Assembly (NCBI RefSeq): GCF_949774925.1
Contig: NZ_OX458932.1
Span: 1,116,001-1,180,000 of the forward strand
Direction: 5' to 3'
Length of the DNA: 64,000 nt
DNA from: Candidatus Methylacidiphilum fumarolicum
GTDB lineage: Bacteria > Verrucomicrobiota > Verrucomicrobiia > Methylacidiphilales > Methylacidiphilaceae
A program made the position numbers and the translations under genes. Positions 22,118-32,105 of this stretch are shown here, piece by piece. Position 1 is the first letter of the stretch. Each line of letters opens with the position of its first letter. The notes beneath the pieces are model-generated. The model had not been told where the DNA came from and searched no databases. It worked only from the letters and a program-made list of their open reading frames with translations.

Positions 22118-22624
22118 CTATTTTTTCTGTTGTTGCTCTTGCGGTTGATTGTTTCTTAAGAGTATCACGCGGCTGTGTCCATCCACAAACATCTGATTGG
22201 TGTTTCGAAAGATTGTAATCACATTGCCTGTCACATGGTCTTTATTTTCTTCAATCACTTCGGGATTGCCCGTTAATATTAACTTATCTTCTGGAACAAT
22301 ATATTCCATTTGAGAAGCTTTGGCAGTCCTTTTTTCTTGTATGAGCACTGCGTCTCCTTTGGCAATAAGTCTTTTGATTTCAGAACCGCTTTCATCAAAG
22401 AAAACGGTCATTTCATTAGATCGCATTTTAAAATTATTCGCTATAGTGATGACATTGCCACTAAAGAATCCTTGATGGTTGTTTTGATCCATTCGGAAAG
22501 TATTCGATGTGACGACTGTAGCGTCAGGGTTGGAAAGCAGTTCTGGTGGGTTTTCTTCTGGAAATTGACCAAAGACATTTAATCGGAGAAAGAAAAAAAG
22601 GAGTAATAATAAAAAGGATTTCAT
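22118..22624 (-). CDS. lptA: LptA/OstA-like periplasmic lipopolysaccharide transport protein
   Basis: The 168-residue protein (ATG at 22624) begins with a signal peptide (MKSFLLLLLFFFLRLNVFG) followed by an OstA-fold beta-jellyroll pattern: NTFRMDQNNHQGFFSGNV, FKMRSNEMTVFFDE, KASQMEYIVPEDKLILTGNP. LptA bridges the inner and outer membranes for LPS export. The start is placed here because the signal peptide follows and it sits 13 nt after the lptC-like stop. The upstream in-frame extension overlaps lptC. Confidence 0.82.
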   Translation of the reverse strand: MKSFLLLLLFFFLRLNVFGQFPEENPPELLSNPDATVVTSNTFRMDQNNHQGFFSGNVITIANNFKMRSNEMTVFFDESGSEIKRLIAKGDAVLIQEKRTAKASQMEYIVPEDKLILTGNPEVIEENKDHVTGNVITIFRNTNQMFVDGHSRVILLRNNQPQEQQQKK

Positions 22625-22637
22625 CGCTCTATGGAAT

Positions 22638-23168
22638 TTAGGGTTTTTTTTCAAGGTTTCCACGAAGAGGGAGTGCTCCAGTTCGAAGCGAAGGGGTCGG
22701 TGCATGGCTAGGAGAAGAAGGCTCTTTTTTTTGATTCGATTTTCCAAGGGGTAGTTTATAAAGAACCATACGGACATTTTCCCGAAAAATTCCTTTTCTG
22801 TTGTCGATTTCCCAATCCATGATGTTAGAGGTAAGCTTTAGATCTTTCCTTTCAATTTCAGCTCCATTCTTTGTGGAAAGCCTATTGTCCAATTTCCAAA
22901 AGTCGCATCGAGGAGAGAGGATAGTAGTAGTGACTCGATCGTTATCGAAAAGTTCGATTTTCATTTTTCTTATTTCTATTCTGTTCACACTAACGGCAAC
23001 TGCTTCTTCTCCATGTATGGTTGCTTGTAGTTTTCCTTCTGCATTTCTCTGGGGTAAAATGAAATTTTTTATCACTGCTCCTAAAGGCAATGAGGGGGAA
23101 TCGGCAAAAAGCTCATGCTCAAGGAAAAATAGAAAAACAAAAAGAAAAACATTAAGGAATGGCTTCAT
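22638..23168 (-). CDS. lptC: LptC-like LPS export protein
   Basis: This 176-residue protein has an N-terminal signal or anchor (MKPFLNVFLFVFLFFLEHEL) and a body with repeated beta-strand patterns (IRKMKIELFDNDRVTTTILS, KLTSNIMDWEIDNRKGIFRE) like LptC. A Pro/Ser-rich tail of about 30 residues follows. Its start overlaps the kdsA 3' end by 17 nt and it is followed by lptA. The assignment rests on context plus fold pattern. Confidence 0.7.
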   Translation of the reverse strand: MKPFLNVFLFVFLFFLEHELFADSPSLPLGAVIKNFILPQRNAEGKLQATIHGEEAVAVSVNRIEIRKMKIELFDNDRVTTTILSPRCDFWKLDNRLSTKNGAEIERKDLKLTSNIMDWEIDNRKGIFRENVRMVLYKLPLGKSNQKKEPSSPSHAPTPSLRTGALPLRGNLEKKP

Positions 23169-23940
23169 GGATTTTTAAAAGGCATTCAAGCATTTGATCC
23201 ACTTTGCCCAGTGGGATCATTGTCGAGGCATCTGACATAGCTTTTTCTGGATAAGGATGCGTTTCAAAAAAAAGTCCGTCAATGCCAATAGACACAGCCG
23301 CTCTGGCTAAAGGGAAAGCCATAGCTTCTTCTCCTCCTGTTTGCTTGCCAAGTGCTGAAGGTCGTTGGACTGAATGGGTGGCATCAAAGATAACCTTATG
23401 TTTTTTAGACCGCATTCGAACAATCCCTCGCATATCGACAATAAGATCATGATATCCAAAACAGCTCCCCCTTTCTGTAAAAAAGAAATTTTTGCAGCCC
23501 ACCCATTGGAGCTTTTCAGCTATAAGATCAACGTCATCGGGAGCTAAAAATTGTCCCTTTTTTACATTGACAATTTTTCCACTTTCTCCGCAAGCCAGGA
23601 TTAAATCGGTTTGCCTGCATAAATAGGCAGGTACTTGAAGGATGTCAACGATCTGAGCTACCGGTTTTACTTGATCTGGAAGATGCACATCAGTAGTGAG
23701 GGCGCAGCCCGTTTTTTCTTTGATTTGTGATAACATGTTTAACCCTTTTGCCAGTCCTGGACCACGAAAAGAATTAATGGAGGAGCGGTTTGCTTTGTCA
23801 AAGGAAGACTTAAAATAAAAAGGAAGCTGGTATTTAGTTGTAATTTTTTTTAGTTCAAGGGCAGTATCTATAAGAAGTTCCATCGATTCGATCACGCAGG
23901 GACCAGCGATGACAATAAAAGGCTCTTTTTTTGCATTCAT
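23152..23940 (-). CDS. kdsA: 3-deoxy-8-phosphooctulonate synthase (Kdo-8-P synthase)
   Basis: KdsA condenses phosphoenolpyruvate with arabinose 5-phosphate to give Kdo 8-phosphate for lipid A core assembly. The 262-residue protein shows VIAGPCVIESM, KSSFDKANRSS, GPGLAKGL, TDVHLPDQ, FFTERGSCFGY, VIFDATHSVQRPS and FFETHPYPEKAMSDAS. It lies 28 nt downstream of pyrG and overlaps lptC. Confidence 0.95.
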   Translation of the reverse strand: MNAKKEPFIVIAGPCVIESMELLIDTALELKKITTKYQLPFYFKSSFDKANRSSINSFRGPGLAKGLNMLSQIKEKTGCALTTDVHLPDQVKPVAQIVDILQVPAYLCRQTDLILACGESGKIVNVKKGQFLAPDDVDLIAEKLQWVGCKNFFFTERGSCFGYHDLIVDMRGIVRMRSKKHKVIFDATHSVQRPSALGKQTGGEEAMAFPLARAAVSIGIDGLFFETHPYPEKAMSDASTMIPLGKVDQMLECLLKIHEAIP

Positions 23941-23967
23941 GACAGTTCCTCTAAAAGGAATATTACT

Positions 23968-25581
23968 CTAAGAATGGGTTTTCTTTCGGTATTCCAGTGA
24001 AGCTTTTAAAAAGGCTACAAATAATGGATGTGGAGAATTAGGCCTGGATTGAAATTCTGGATGGAATTGACAACCGACAAACCATGGATGATTTTCTAAT
24101 TCGATAAGTTCTACTAGCTCTCCGTTTTCTGTTGTACCAGATATCTTTAAACCGAACTTTTCAAGTAGGGACTTATAGGCCACGTTAAATTCGTAACGAT
24201 GCCTGTGCCGTTCTCTAGAAGTATCCCGTCCATAGGCTTCATAAGCTTTTGTATTGGGAAGGAGTTTGCATAGAGAGCTACCAAGCCGCATGGAGCCTCC
24301 AAGGCTAGAAAGTTTCTTTTGTTCCTCAAGCAAACAGATCACAGGGTTTGATGTCATACTTTCAAACTCCGAACTATGGGCATCGGTCAATCCAACAACA
24401 TTTCGGCTAAATTCAATAATAGCGGTCTGCATACCAAGACATAATCCAAGATAGGGAATAAGATGAAGACGTGCATATTTTGCTGCCTCTATTTTCCCCT
24501 CAATGCCACGACTGCCAAAGCCTCCAGGAACCAATATTCCATCTGATCCTTGAAGTAGCGTTTCGGCTCCTTTTTCTTCGATTTCTTCAGCATCCACTTT
24601 TTTGACTTCAACCCCACAGGAAAGAAATGCCCCCGCATGAGTCAACGCTTCATAGATACTTTTATAGGCGTCCTGATGACCGATATATTTGCCTACTACT
24701 GCAATAGAAAGCTTATGCGAAGGATGCATAATTTTTTCAACAAAAGCTTTCCAATCTGTTAAATCGGCTTCAGGCAGATCGAGTTTCAAATACTTGCAGA
24801 CAAGAGCATCCAGTTTTTCTTTCTGAAGCATCAGAGGAACTTCATAAATAGTATGTTGAACATCTAACTCTTCGATGACCCCTTCAATAGAGACATTACA
24901 GTAGAGAGAAAGTTTTGCCCTCACTTCCTCCGTCAGGGGATGATCGGATCGGCAAACGAGAACATGAGGCTGAATGCCTATTTCTCGAAGTTTAGCAACA
25001 CTCTGCTGGGTTGGTTTTGTTTTGAGCTCTCCTGCAGCCTTGATGTAAGGAACATAGGTGACATGGACGAACAAAGCATGATCAGAACCAACTTCCAAAG
25101 CCATCTGTCGTATAGCCTCAAGAAAAGGAAGTCCTTCAATATCTCCGGTGGTGCCCCCGATTTCAGTGATCAAGATGTCGCAGCCGCTACTTTCTGCTAC
25201 TCGCATAATTCGGTTTTTTATTTCATTGGTCACATGAGGAATGACTTGAACGGTTTTGCCTAGGTATTTTCCTTGTCTTTCTTGTTGAATGACCGTTTCG
25301 TAGATTTGTCCTGTGGTCGTATTGTTAAGCTTAGAAAGTTTGACGTTTGTGAATCTTTCGTAGTGACCAAGATCTAGATCAGTTTCTGCCCCATCTTCAA
25401 GGACATATACCTCACCATGCTGATAAGGATTCATCGTTCCAGGATCAACATTGAGGTAAGGATCTAGTTTCTGTAAGGAAATTTTGACTCCTCTTCTTTC
25501 TAACAGAGTTCCCAAGGCTGCTGCTGTAATGCCTTTACCCAGAGAACTAATCACTCCACCTGTAACAAAAATATATTTCAT
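23968..25581 (-). CDS. pyrG: CTP synthase
   Basis: PyrG aminates UTP to CTP. The 537-residue protein has the synthase domain ([45 protein letters not shown]) and a C-terminal glutamine amidotransferase domain with GGFGSRG, the nucleophile motif LGLCLGMQ and [11 protein letters not shown]. It overlaps kdsB by 4 nt and precedes kdsA, so CTP supply is linked to CMP-Kdo formation. The kdsB-pyrG order is, from memory, also found in chlamydiae, relatives within the same superphylum. Confidence 0.96.
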   Translation of the reverse strand: MKYIFVTGGVISSLGKGITAAALGTLLERRGVKISLQKLDPYLNVDPGTMNPYQHGEVYVLEDGAETDLDLGHYERFTNVKLSKLNNTTTGQIYETVIQQERQGKYLGKTVQVIPHVTNEIKNRIMRVAESSGCDILITEIGGTTGDIEGLPFLEAIRQMALEVGSDHALFVHVTYVPYIKAAGELKTKPTQQSVAKLREIGIQPHVLVCRSDHPLTEEVRAKLSLYCNVSIEGVIEELDVQHTIYEVPLMLQKEKLDALVCKYLKLDLPEADLTDWKAFVEKIMHPSHKLSIAVVGKYIGHQDAYKSIYEALTHAGAFLSCGVEVKKVDAEEIEEKGAETLLQGSDGILVPGGFGSRGIEGKIEAAKYARLHLIPYLGLCLGMQTAIIEFSRNVVGLTDAHSSEFESMTSNPVICLLEEQKKLSSLGGSMRLGSSLCKLLPNTKAYEAYGRDTSRERHRHRYEFNVAYKSLLEKFGLKISGTTENGELVELIELENHPWFVGCQFHPEFQSRPNSPHPLFVAFLKASLEYRKKTHS

Positions 25582-26309
25582 AGCAGCTCTTTATTATGTT
25601 TAAGCATTTGGTCAGCCTTCGACAAGTCTTCAGGGGTGTCTATAGCCACAGTTTGATAGGCAGTAGAAACCACGCGAATAGGAATTCGGTTCTCTATTGC
25701 CCTGAGTTGTTCTAAGGATTCCACTTGTTCTAATATTCCATATGGAAGAGAAATAAATTTTTGTAAAGCCCATGATGAAAACGCATAAATACCCACATGT
25801 GCCAGTAGAGAACAATTGATCGTTTTATTTTTCAGAAAAGGTATTGGTGCTCTGCTAAAATAAATGGCAAAACCATCCACATCGCAAACAACTTTTACGA
25901 CATTAGGATTTTTCCTTTCGGAGTCCTCCATAAGTTTTCTTGCTAGGGTGGCAATGGGAGCTGCTCCCATGCCCTCAATAAGCCTGTCTATTTCTTTCCC
26001 AGGCAGAAAGGGTTCGTCTCCTTGGAAATTTATATATCTGTCCGCCTGATACAAAGCGGCTACTTCAGCAACTCTATCCGTTCCAGAAAGATGGCTCGAT
26101 TTAGTCATCAACGGTTCCCCACCGAAACCTTTTACTACGTCAAAAATTCTTTGATCATCAGTGGCCACAACAACTTTCTTTGCTCTTTTACATTCCATAG
26201 CCCTTTCCCAAGCCCATTGAATGAGTGGTTTGCCTCCTAGCATCGCTAATGGTTTGCCAGGAAACCTACTTGAACTCCATCTAGCAGGAATAACAATGAT
26301 GGTTGTCAT
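25578..26309 (-). CDS. kdsB: CMP-Kdo synthetase (3-deoxy-manno-octulosonate cytidylyltransferase)
   Basis: KdsB activates Kdo with CTP. The 243-residue protein starts [19 protein letters not shown] and includes [32 protein letters not shown] and [15 protein letters not shown], all typical. ATG at 26309 matches the family N-terminus. A TTG 33 nt upstream gives an atypical extension. Its stop overlaps the pyrG start (ATGA). Confidence 0.93.
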   Translation of the reverse strand: MTTIIVIPARWSSSRFPGKPLAMLGGKPLIQWAWERAMECKRAKKVVVATDDQRIFDVVKGFGGEPLMTKSSHLSGTDRVAEVAALYQADRYINFQGDEPFLPGKEIDRLIEGMGAAPIATLARKLMEDSERKNPNVVKVVCDVDGFAIYFSRAPIPFLKNKTINCSLLAHVGIYAFSSWALQKFISLPYGILEQVESLEQLRAIENRIPIRVVSTAYQTVAIDTPEDLSKADQMLKHNKELL

Positions 26310-26356
26310 GAAAGATTCAGGATGAGATTTTGCTTCTATCAAAAAAAAAGCTGAGG

Positions 26357-26896
26357 TTACTCATTTTCTACAGAAAGAATTATATCAATGGCTTCAAAAA
26401 GAGAAGAAGTCACATAGGTCGCAAGCCGACAGGCTACAAACGCATCGAGGTTTTTTCTTCCCAGGTTTATAAAAATAGTTTTGCATCCACTGTTTCTGCC
26501 GCAAAGTACATCGGCTAGTCTATCTCCCACAAAAAAAGATCTGCCAAAATCGATTTCATATTCTTTAGCAGCCTTCCAAATCATAGTCGGTTGTGGTTTT
26601 CTGTCCCAAGTCATTTCTTGGGTAGGTCCTTCATAAGAAAGATAGATCTTTTCAAAAAATCTACCACCAACCATTTCTAATAGTCTCTGATTTACCTTTT
26701 CAACGTCCTCAGTAGTCAAAAGTCCTCGGGCAACACCCGATTGATTCGAAACGATGAATAACAGAAAACTCGCTTTTTGAAGTCTTAAAAGCTGTTGATC
26801 CAAGCCATGGGGAATTTCTATCAGTTTTTCGTTTTTTAAATAGGGTATATTTTTGATCAGCGTGTCATCTCTATCAAAGAAAACAGCCTTGTTCAT
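26357..26896 (-). CDS. gmhB: D-glycero-manno-heptose-1,7-bisphosphate phosphatase (HAD)
   Basis: The 179-residue HAD-IIIA phosphatase has motif I FFDRDDTLI, motif II IVSNQSGVARG, a KPQPTM segment and motif III/IV FVGDRLADVLCG. The family removes the C1 or C7 phosphate in ADP-heptose synthesis. The usual zinc-loop cysteines of GmhB are largely absent between 95 and 120, so exact substrate specificity is uncertain. It overlaps the heptose kinase gene by 4 nt, which supports the heptose role. Confidence 0.82.
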   Translation of the reverse strand: MNKAVFFDRDDTLIKNIPYLKNEKLIEIPHGLDQQLLRLQKASFLLFIVSNQSGVARGLLTTEDVEKVNQRLLEMVGGRFFEKIYLSYEGPTQEMTWDRKPQPTMIWKAAKEYEIDFGRSFFVGDRLADVLCGRNSGCKTIFINLGRKNLDAFVACRLATYVTSSLFEAIDIILSVENE

Positions 26897-27912
26897 AGTC
26901 TAGTGTCGATCGTATGAGGGGAGGATAAAATGCTTTGTTTGAGTTCGGCAGGAGTGCATGTGGCGGTTCCTAGTTTACCAACAACAACCCCCGCCCCATG
27001 ATTGGCAATAAGAGCTGCTTCAAATCCAGTGGCTCCGGCTGAAAGTGCAAGGGAAAAAAGACTGATAGCTGTATCTCCAGCTCCAGAAACATCGAAAACC
27101 TCTCTAGAAACAGCCGATATGGTTTTGGGTTTTCCTTCCTTCTCCAATAGAAGCATTCCCTCTTCCCCTAAAGTGACAAGGATGTAGGAACAGTGCCATT
27201 TTTTTTGAAGTATTTCGGCAGCTTCCCTAATCTTCGTCAGATCTTCTTCATGAACATCTGGAAAGCCTGCAAGAGCTATTGCTTCTTTTCTGTTTGGCTT
27301 AACAACACTCACGCCTGTCCAGTTGAGGCGGTTATTTGAATGGGGATCCACAGCAACAAAGATGTCCTTACCTTTGGTATGATTTAAAATAAAATCGATG
27401 ATCGTTTGATCAAGTAATCCTTTGGCATAATCTTCGATAATGATAAGATCTTTAGAATCCAATTCCCTTTCCAAGTAAAGCAAAATATTCTGCGTAATTT
27501 CCTTAGGGATTGGTTCTTTTGTTTCCCTGTCCACCCTAACAACCTGTTGTTGCCTTCCGAAAATTCTTGTTTTTTGGGTCGTTTGCCTGTTTTGGATGAT
27601 TTGAATGCCAGACAGGTTGCATCCAAAATTTTCCAAAGATTGAAGCAATTTTTTCCCTGCCTCATCTTCTCCAACAACTCCTAAAACAGAAACCTCTTTT
27701 GTAAATTCCAGCAGATTCCGAGCCACATTAGCTGCGCCTCCAGGAAAATAGGAACATTTCTGGACTTCTACGATTGGTACAGGAGCCTCAGGAGAAAGAC
27801 GGGAAACTTTCCCCCAAACAAATTCATCGAGCATGAGATCTCCAATAACCAATGCCCTTAATTTTGAAAAACGAGCTAAAAAATGGTCGATGGCGTTAGC
27901 AGAAAAAAACAT
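26893..27912 (-). CDS. rfaE1: Heptose-7-phosphate kinase (RfaE domain I/HldA, PfkB family)
   Basis: This 339-residue ribokinase-fold kinase has LVIGDLMLDEFVWGKVSRLSP (read in two parts), PGGAANVARNL, the active-site DVSGAGDTAISLFSLAL and NHGAGVVVGKLGTA. It lacks the C-terminal cytidylyltransferase domain of bifunctional HldE, so the nucleotidyl transfer step must be encoded elsewhere. It heads the minus-strand envelope run. Confidence 0.88.
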   Translation of the reverse strand: MFFSANAIDHFLARFSKLRALVIGDLMLDEFVWGKVSRLSPEAPVPIVEVQKCSYFPGGAANVARNLLEFTKEVSVLGVVGEDEAGKKLLQSLENFGCNLSGIQIIQNRQTTQKTRIFGRQQQVVRVDRETKEPIPKEITQNILLYLERELDSKDLIIIEDYAKGLLDQTIIDFILNHTKGKDIFVAVDPHSNNRLNWTGVSVVKPNRKEAIALAGFPDVHEEDLTKIREAAEILQKKWHCSYILVTLGEEGMLLLEKEGKPKTISAVSREVFDVSGAGDTAISLFSLALSAGATGFEAALIANHGAGVVVGKLGTATCTPAELKQSILSSPHTIDTRL

Positions 27913-28024
27913 AATAAAGCATGCAAGATTTATAATAATGAGTCCAGAATATGAAAAATCATTTTTTAGCTTATATTTTTAAACCGTTTTTTTTGAATAA
28001 ACCTTAATTAAATTTCAAAAGACT

Positions 28025-28888
28025 ATGAAAGTGGAGCAAATGGACGACAGAAAACAGGTGAATAAAAAGGTCGGGTATTTGGGACCCGAAGCGACTTTTT
28101 CTCATCTTGTAGTCAAGAAAAGATTCCCTGATTGGCAACACCATTCTCTGGGCTCTATAGAGGATATTATTGAATTTGTCAAGACATTTGCCGATGGAGA
28201 AGAAAGGATCGGATTGATTCCAATCGAAAATTCCACTGGAGGAATGATTCTTGAATCGGTTGATTTGCTTTTGGAAGAAGACTTCCATCTTTATATTCAA
28301 GAAGAGCTTTCGTTGAATGTCCAATTAGCATTGATTGGAAGAAAAGGTCAAGAAATCAAAGAGATTTATTCCCATCCTACTCCTCTTTTTTATTGCAGGA
28401 AATGGCTGAAAACAAAATTTCCACTCGCTAAAATACAAAAGACTGCTAGTACTTCAGAAGCAGCGAGAATAGTTTCTGAAAATCCTTATTCTGCGGCACT
28501 TTCAACTCGTTTAGCTTCAGAAATTTATAAGCTTGACATCCTTGAGTTTCCTGTACTTGAAGGCAATGTCAATCTCACCCAATTTTTTGTCTTAAGTCTT
28601 TTTCCTTATTTTGGATCTACTGCCGAAACCACTATAGTTTTTTCAGTAAAAGATGAACCTGGAAGTTTGTGTTCATTTTTAGAACCTTTCAGGGATGGGA
28701 AATTGAACATCAAAAGGATTGTTTCCAGGCCTATTCCTGGAAAATTGAATACGTATCTATTTTTGTTATCGGTTCAAGCAGGCAAAGAGTCGGTTGCTTT
28801 GGAAAAGGCTCTTCAAAAGGCAGAAAAATTTGCCATTTGGATTAAATCTTTAGGGTCTTATCCCATAAGAGAAACCTTTAATGTTTAA
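28025..28888 (+). CDS. pheA: Prephenate dehydratase
   Basis: This 287-residue monofunctional enzyme converts prephenate to phenylpyruvate. It contains GYLGPEATFSHLVV, IPIENSTGGMI, the TxxR-like STRLASEIY region, NLTQFFVLS and a C-terminal ACT domain starting TTIVFSVKDEPGSLCSFL, which allows feedback by phenylalanine. The chorismate mutase domain often fused at the N-terminus is absent. It is convergent with the Slp gene. Confidence 0.92.
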   Translation: MKVEQMDDRKQVNKKVGYLGPEATFSHLVVKKRFPDWQHHSLGSIEDIIEFVKTFADGEERIGLIPIENSTGGMILESVDLLLEEDFHLYIQEELSLNVQLALIGRKGQEIKEIYSHPTPLFYCRKWLKTKFPLAKIQKTASTSEAARIVSENPYSAALSTRLASEIYKLDILEFPVLEGNVNLTQFFVLSLFPYFGSTAETTIVFSVKDEPGSLCSFLEPFRDGKLNIKRIVSRPIPGKLNTYLFLLSVQAGKESVALEKALQKAEKFAIWIKSLGSYPIRETFNV

Positions 28889-28903
28889 AGCCAGAATAAC
28901 TTC

Positions 28904-29476
28904 CTACCACCATCCTTCTCCCCATCCTGTTGTCCATGGTTCAAATCCAACCGGTTCCCATACATTTTCTAGAATGGTTTTTGTGGGAACTTTTGGGGTA
29001 TAAGAAGGGAGCGATTCTTTGGGCCATAGAAAAAACTCCTCCCCTTCTACGATTAAATAATGTGGGGTCTCTATACTAGTTTTAAATGGAGAGACGATCT
29101 TTCCAGCAACTGTAATCGTTTTGCCGGTTGAATAGACTTTGGGATCGACTTTTCCTCTGTACCATAGATAGAATTTTCCTTTGGAAGGAGATTGTACTAT
29201 TGGCTTGTCTGTTGAGGGATCTAAAGGTTTTTGAATAACCAACATCAAACTTTCTCCTTCATGGTTCATACATCGTTGGATGACTCCCCCTAAAAGAACA
29301 TTTTGGCCGATGAATGCGCTAGGACGAGCTGACAATAAAGAAAATGAGGGTTGTTTGCTAGCTTTGTGACGATAGGATCCTGTCATGGGGCTGATCGAAC
29401 AGCCTCCAAGTAGGAAAAGGCTAAGAAAAAAAAATAACATTTTTTTTGAATTGCCAATCCAAATATTCACTTTCAA
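28904..29476 (-). CDS. Slp-family outer membrane lipoprotein
   Basis: This 190-residue protein has a hydrophobic N-terminus ending LFLLGGCSISP, a clear lipobox, then NVLLGGVIQRC, FYLWYRGKVDPKVYSTGKTI and TVAGKIV, as in the Slp lipoprotein family. A Trp/Gly-rich tail (WTTGWGEGWW) closes the protein. The start codon appears to be TTG or the nearby GTG at 29470. Slp proteins are associated with starvation or acid response in enterobacteria; the role here is unknown. Confidence 0.78.
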   Translation of the reverse strand: MKVNIWIGNSKKMLFFFLSLFLLGGCSISPMTGSYRHKASKQPSFSLLSARPSAFIGQNVLLGGVIQRCMNHEGESLMLVIQKPLDPSTDKPIVQSPSKGKFYLWYRGKVDPKVYSTGKTITVAGKIVSPFKTSIETPHYLIVEGEEFFLWPKESLPSYTPKVPTKTILENVWEPVGFEPWTTGWGEGWW

Positions 29477-29568
29477 TAGAATAGATATGTATGGTTAATG
29501 AAAGAGTTCATTGACATTTCATCGTTTGAAAGAAAACTATCAAAATGTTTTTAAAAAGAAAGATCTAA

Positions 29569-30438
29569 ATGGTAAGGGTAGCTCTTATTCAAAGCATTGG
29601 AGCTGTTGATCCAACTCAAGGACTGGCTCATCATTTGGAACTAATTAGCCAAGCTAAAGAACTCGGCGCAGAGATTATTTGTACTCAGGAACTTTTTAAA
29701 ACTCGTTATTTTTGTAATCGAATTGATTCTGAATTTTTTAGTTGGGCTGAAGACATTAATGGTCCTACCCTTCAGTGCTTCATGGAAATTGCTAAAAAAC
29801 TTAATGTTGTATTGATTGGATCGATTTTTGAAAAGCGGGCTCCTGGATTATATCATAATACGGCTATTGTAGTGGATGCAGATGGAAGCTATTTGGGCTG
29901 TTATAGAAAAGCACATATTCCGGATGATCCAGGTTATTTTGAAAAATACTATTTTACAGCTGGAGAGAACGATTTTCCTGTTTTCCAGACCCGTTATGCA
30001 AGAATTGGAGTCTTAATTTGTTGGGATCAATGGTTTCCAGAAGCAGCTAGAATCGCTGCCTTAAAGGGGGCTCAGATAATTTTTTATCCTACAGCTATCG
30101 GTTGGCTTGTAGAAGAAAAAATGGTCTTTGGACAAGATCAGTTGACCGCTTGGCTAACTATTCAGCGAGCACATGCCATTGCCAACGGAATTTTTGTAGC
30201 TTCCATTAATCGAACTGGGCTAGAAGGTGACGAAAAGAGTCGCTGTATTGAATTTTGGGGGAGAAGTTTTTTGGTTGATCCCTTTGGTAGAATCATCAAA
30301 CAAGCTGGAGAAAAAGAAGAAATTCTGGTTGGAGAACTGGATTTTAGTCTCATAGAGAAGACAAGAATAAATTGGCCTTTTTTACGTGATCGGAGGATCG
30401 ACCTTTATGAACAGATCACTCGAAGATATTTTCCTTAA
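29569..30438 (+). CDS. aguB: N-carbamoylputrescine amidase
   Basis: This 289-residue nitrilase-superfamily enzyme has the Glu-Lys-Cys triad in CTQELF, CYRKAHIPDDPGYFEKYYF and LICWDQWFPE. The last two blocks match N-carbamoylputrescine amidases closely. It releases putrescine, CO2 and NH3. The agmatine deiminase gene follows after about 23 nt, giving the complete agmatine-to-putrescine route. Confidence 0.93.
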   Translation: MVRVALIQSIGAVDPTQGLAHHLELISQAKELGAEIICTQELFKTRYFCNRIDSEFFSWAEDINGPTLQCFMEIAKKLNVVLIGSIFEKRAPGLYHNTAIVVDADGSYLGCYRKAHIPDDPGYFEKYYFTAGENDFPVFQTRYARIGVLICWDQWFPEAARIAALKGAQIIFYPTAIGWLVEEKMVFGQDQLTAWLTIQRAHAIANGIFVASINRTGLEGDEKSRCIEFWGRSFLVDPFGRIIKQAGEKEEILVGELDFSLIEKTRINWPFLRDRRIDLYEQITRRYFP

Positions 30439-30461
30439 TCCTGTAGCTATTTGCTAGATCC

Positions 30462-31529
30462 ATGCATACCGACTCTTTCAGAAAAAAAAATTCTCCTACA
30501 GCTTCATTATTCCGCTTTATGTTCCCAGCTGAATGGGAAAGGCATAGAGCAACTTGGCTTACTTGGCCTAGAAAGGAAAGTATTAGTTTTCCAGGACTTT
30601 TCCAAGCAGCTGAAGAAATCTGGGTTCAACTGGCTTTGGCTATCTCCCAAGATGAGTTGGTGAGAATAAACGTGTTTGATAAAACGCAGTTTGTTGAGGT
30701 AGAAAATCTAATCAAAGAGCGGGGGGGAGCAATCAACAAAAAAATTTTCTTATACGAAAATCCCGCATATGAACCATGGTGTAGGGATCATGGGCCGATT
30801 TTTGTACGCAACGAAGAGGAAATAGCGATTGTGGATTTTATTTATAATGCCTGGGGTGGAAAATATCCCCCCTATGATCTGGATGATCGTGTTCCTGAAA
30901 GAATTGGAAAATACCTAGGTATGCGGGTTTTTTCCCCTGGGATTGTTGTAGAAGGAGGGGCTATCGACTCCAACGGCAATGGTGTGCTTCTTGCTTCCAG
31001 AAAAAGTATTGATAATCCCAATAGGAATCCTGGAGTTGGCCTAAAAGAAATCGAAAAGATATTTTATGAATTTCTTGGAATAAAGAAAGTTATTTGGCTA
31101 GAGGCAGAAATCATGGGGGATGATACCGATGGCCATGTGGATCAGTACAGCAGGTTTGTGAGTGTAAATACCATAGCTTGCGCATTTGAAAGAAATGCTT
31201 CGGATAGCAATTATCTTAGTCTTCGAAAGAATATCGAACAATTAACTAAAGAATGTGATTACCACGGGAAGCCTTTTGAAATTGTCGAAGTGCCAATGCC
31301 AAATCCTGTCATAAGAAGTGGGATGAGATTGCCCGCTTCGTATTTAAATTTTTATCTGACAAATCATTCCCTCTTTATTCCTATTTTTGAAGATCCAATG
31401 GATGAAATAGCTCAAGAAATTTTGCAAGGTCTTTTTCCCGAAAGAAAAATTTGTCCTTTTTTTGCCAAAGATTTAGTTTGGGGATTGGGAGCCATTCACT
31501 GCATAACTCAACAAGAACCTGGTTGGTAA
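30462..31529 (+). CDS. aguA: Agmatine deiminase
   Basis: AguA converts agmatine to N-carbamoylputrescine. The 355-residue guanidino-group hydrolase shows FPAEWERHRATWLTWP, YEPWCRDHGPIFV, VVEGGAIDSNGNG, GDDTDGHVDQYSRFV and the catalytic Cys near the C-terminus in GAIHCITQQEP. It is paired with aguB upstream. Confidence 0.94.
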   Translation: MHTDSFRKKNSPTASLFRFMFPAEWERHRATWLTWPRKESISFPGLFQAAEEIWVQLALAISQDELVRINVFDKTQFVEVENLIKERGGAINKKIFLYENPAYEPWCRDHGPIFVRNEEEIAIVDFIYNAWGGKYPPYDLDDRVPERIGKYLGMRVFSPGIVVEGGAIDSNGNGVLLASRKSIDNPNRNPGVGLKEIEKIFYEFLGIKKVIWLEAEIMGDDTDGHVDQYSRFVSVNTIACAFERNASDSNYLSLRKNIEQLTKECDYHGKPFEIVEVPMPNPVIRSGMRLPASYLNFYLTNHSLFIPIFEDPMDEIAQEILQGLFPERKICPFFAKDLVWGLGAIHCITQQEPGW

Positions 31530-31553
31530 GAAAAGATAGAAGAGAACCATAAC

Positions 31554-32105
31554 ATGATTTATCATCTTTCTTTGAAAGCTGTGGCTTTTGGAACCGGATT
31601 CATACATCTGCTACTAGGAGCGATCGCTTTTTTATACCCCTCCTCTTTTTGTCGATTCCTTAAAAATTTTCCTAGAAATGATTTTCTAGGCAAGGTGCTA
31701 ATGGGTACTTCGGTACTATGGGTCATAATATTATTGGCGACAATGGATCTAGGTGAATATACGCAGTATAGGATTTGGTTTATCCTTTTTGCTTTTGTAT
31801 TTGGGACACTGGTAATCGTGGCTATAGAGGACTTCATTTCCCTAAGGGCCTTGGCGCTTTTGCTTCTGTTGGGAGCAAATGTCATTTTAGATGGCACATT
31901 TTTAAGTATGCGAAGCTGGCGGATTCTGCTTGTGCTCTTAGCTTACGGCTGGATAATTGTGGGCGTTTTATTCGTTGGTATGCCTTTTCTCGCTAGGGAT
32001 AAGATAATGTACTTCTGTTCTTCAGAAAGAAAGATCAAATTGACTGCTCTTTTCACTCTCATTTTTGGCCTGATATTATCTTTGCTTGGTTTTATCGATG
32101 CATAA
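31554..32105 (+). CDS. Hypothetical integral membrane protein
   Basis: The 183-residue protein has about six hydrophobic helices, including HLLLGAIAFLYP, VLWVIILLATM, FILFAFVFGTLVIVAI and ALFTLIFGLILSLLG. No family is recognised. It follows aguA by 24 nt and overlaps the GT9 start by 8 nt (ATGCATAA), suggesting translational coupling with the glycosyltransferase. Confidence 0.8.
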   Translation: MIYHLSLKAVAFGTGFIHLLLGAIAFLYPSSFCRFLKNFPRNDFLGKVLMGTSVLWVIILLATMDLGEYTQYRIWFILFAFVFGTLVIVAIEDFISLRALALLLLLGANVILDGTFLSMRSWRILLVLLAYGWIIVGVLFVGMPFLARDKIMYFCSSERKIKLTALFTLIFGLILSLLGFIDA

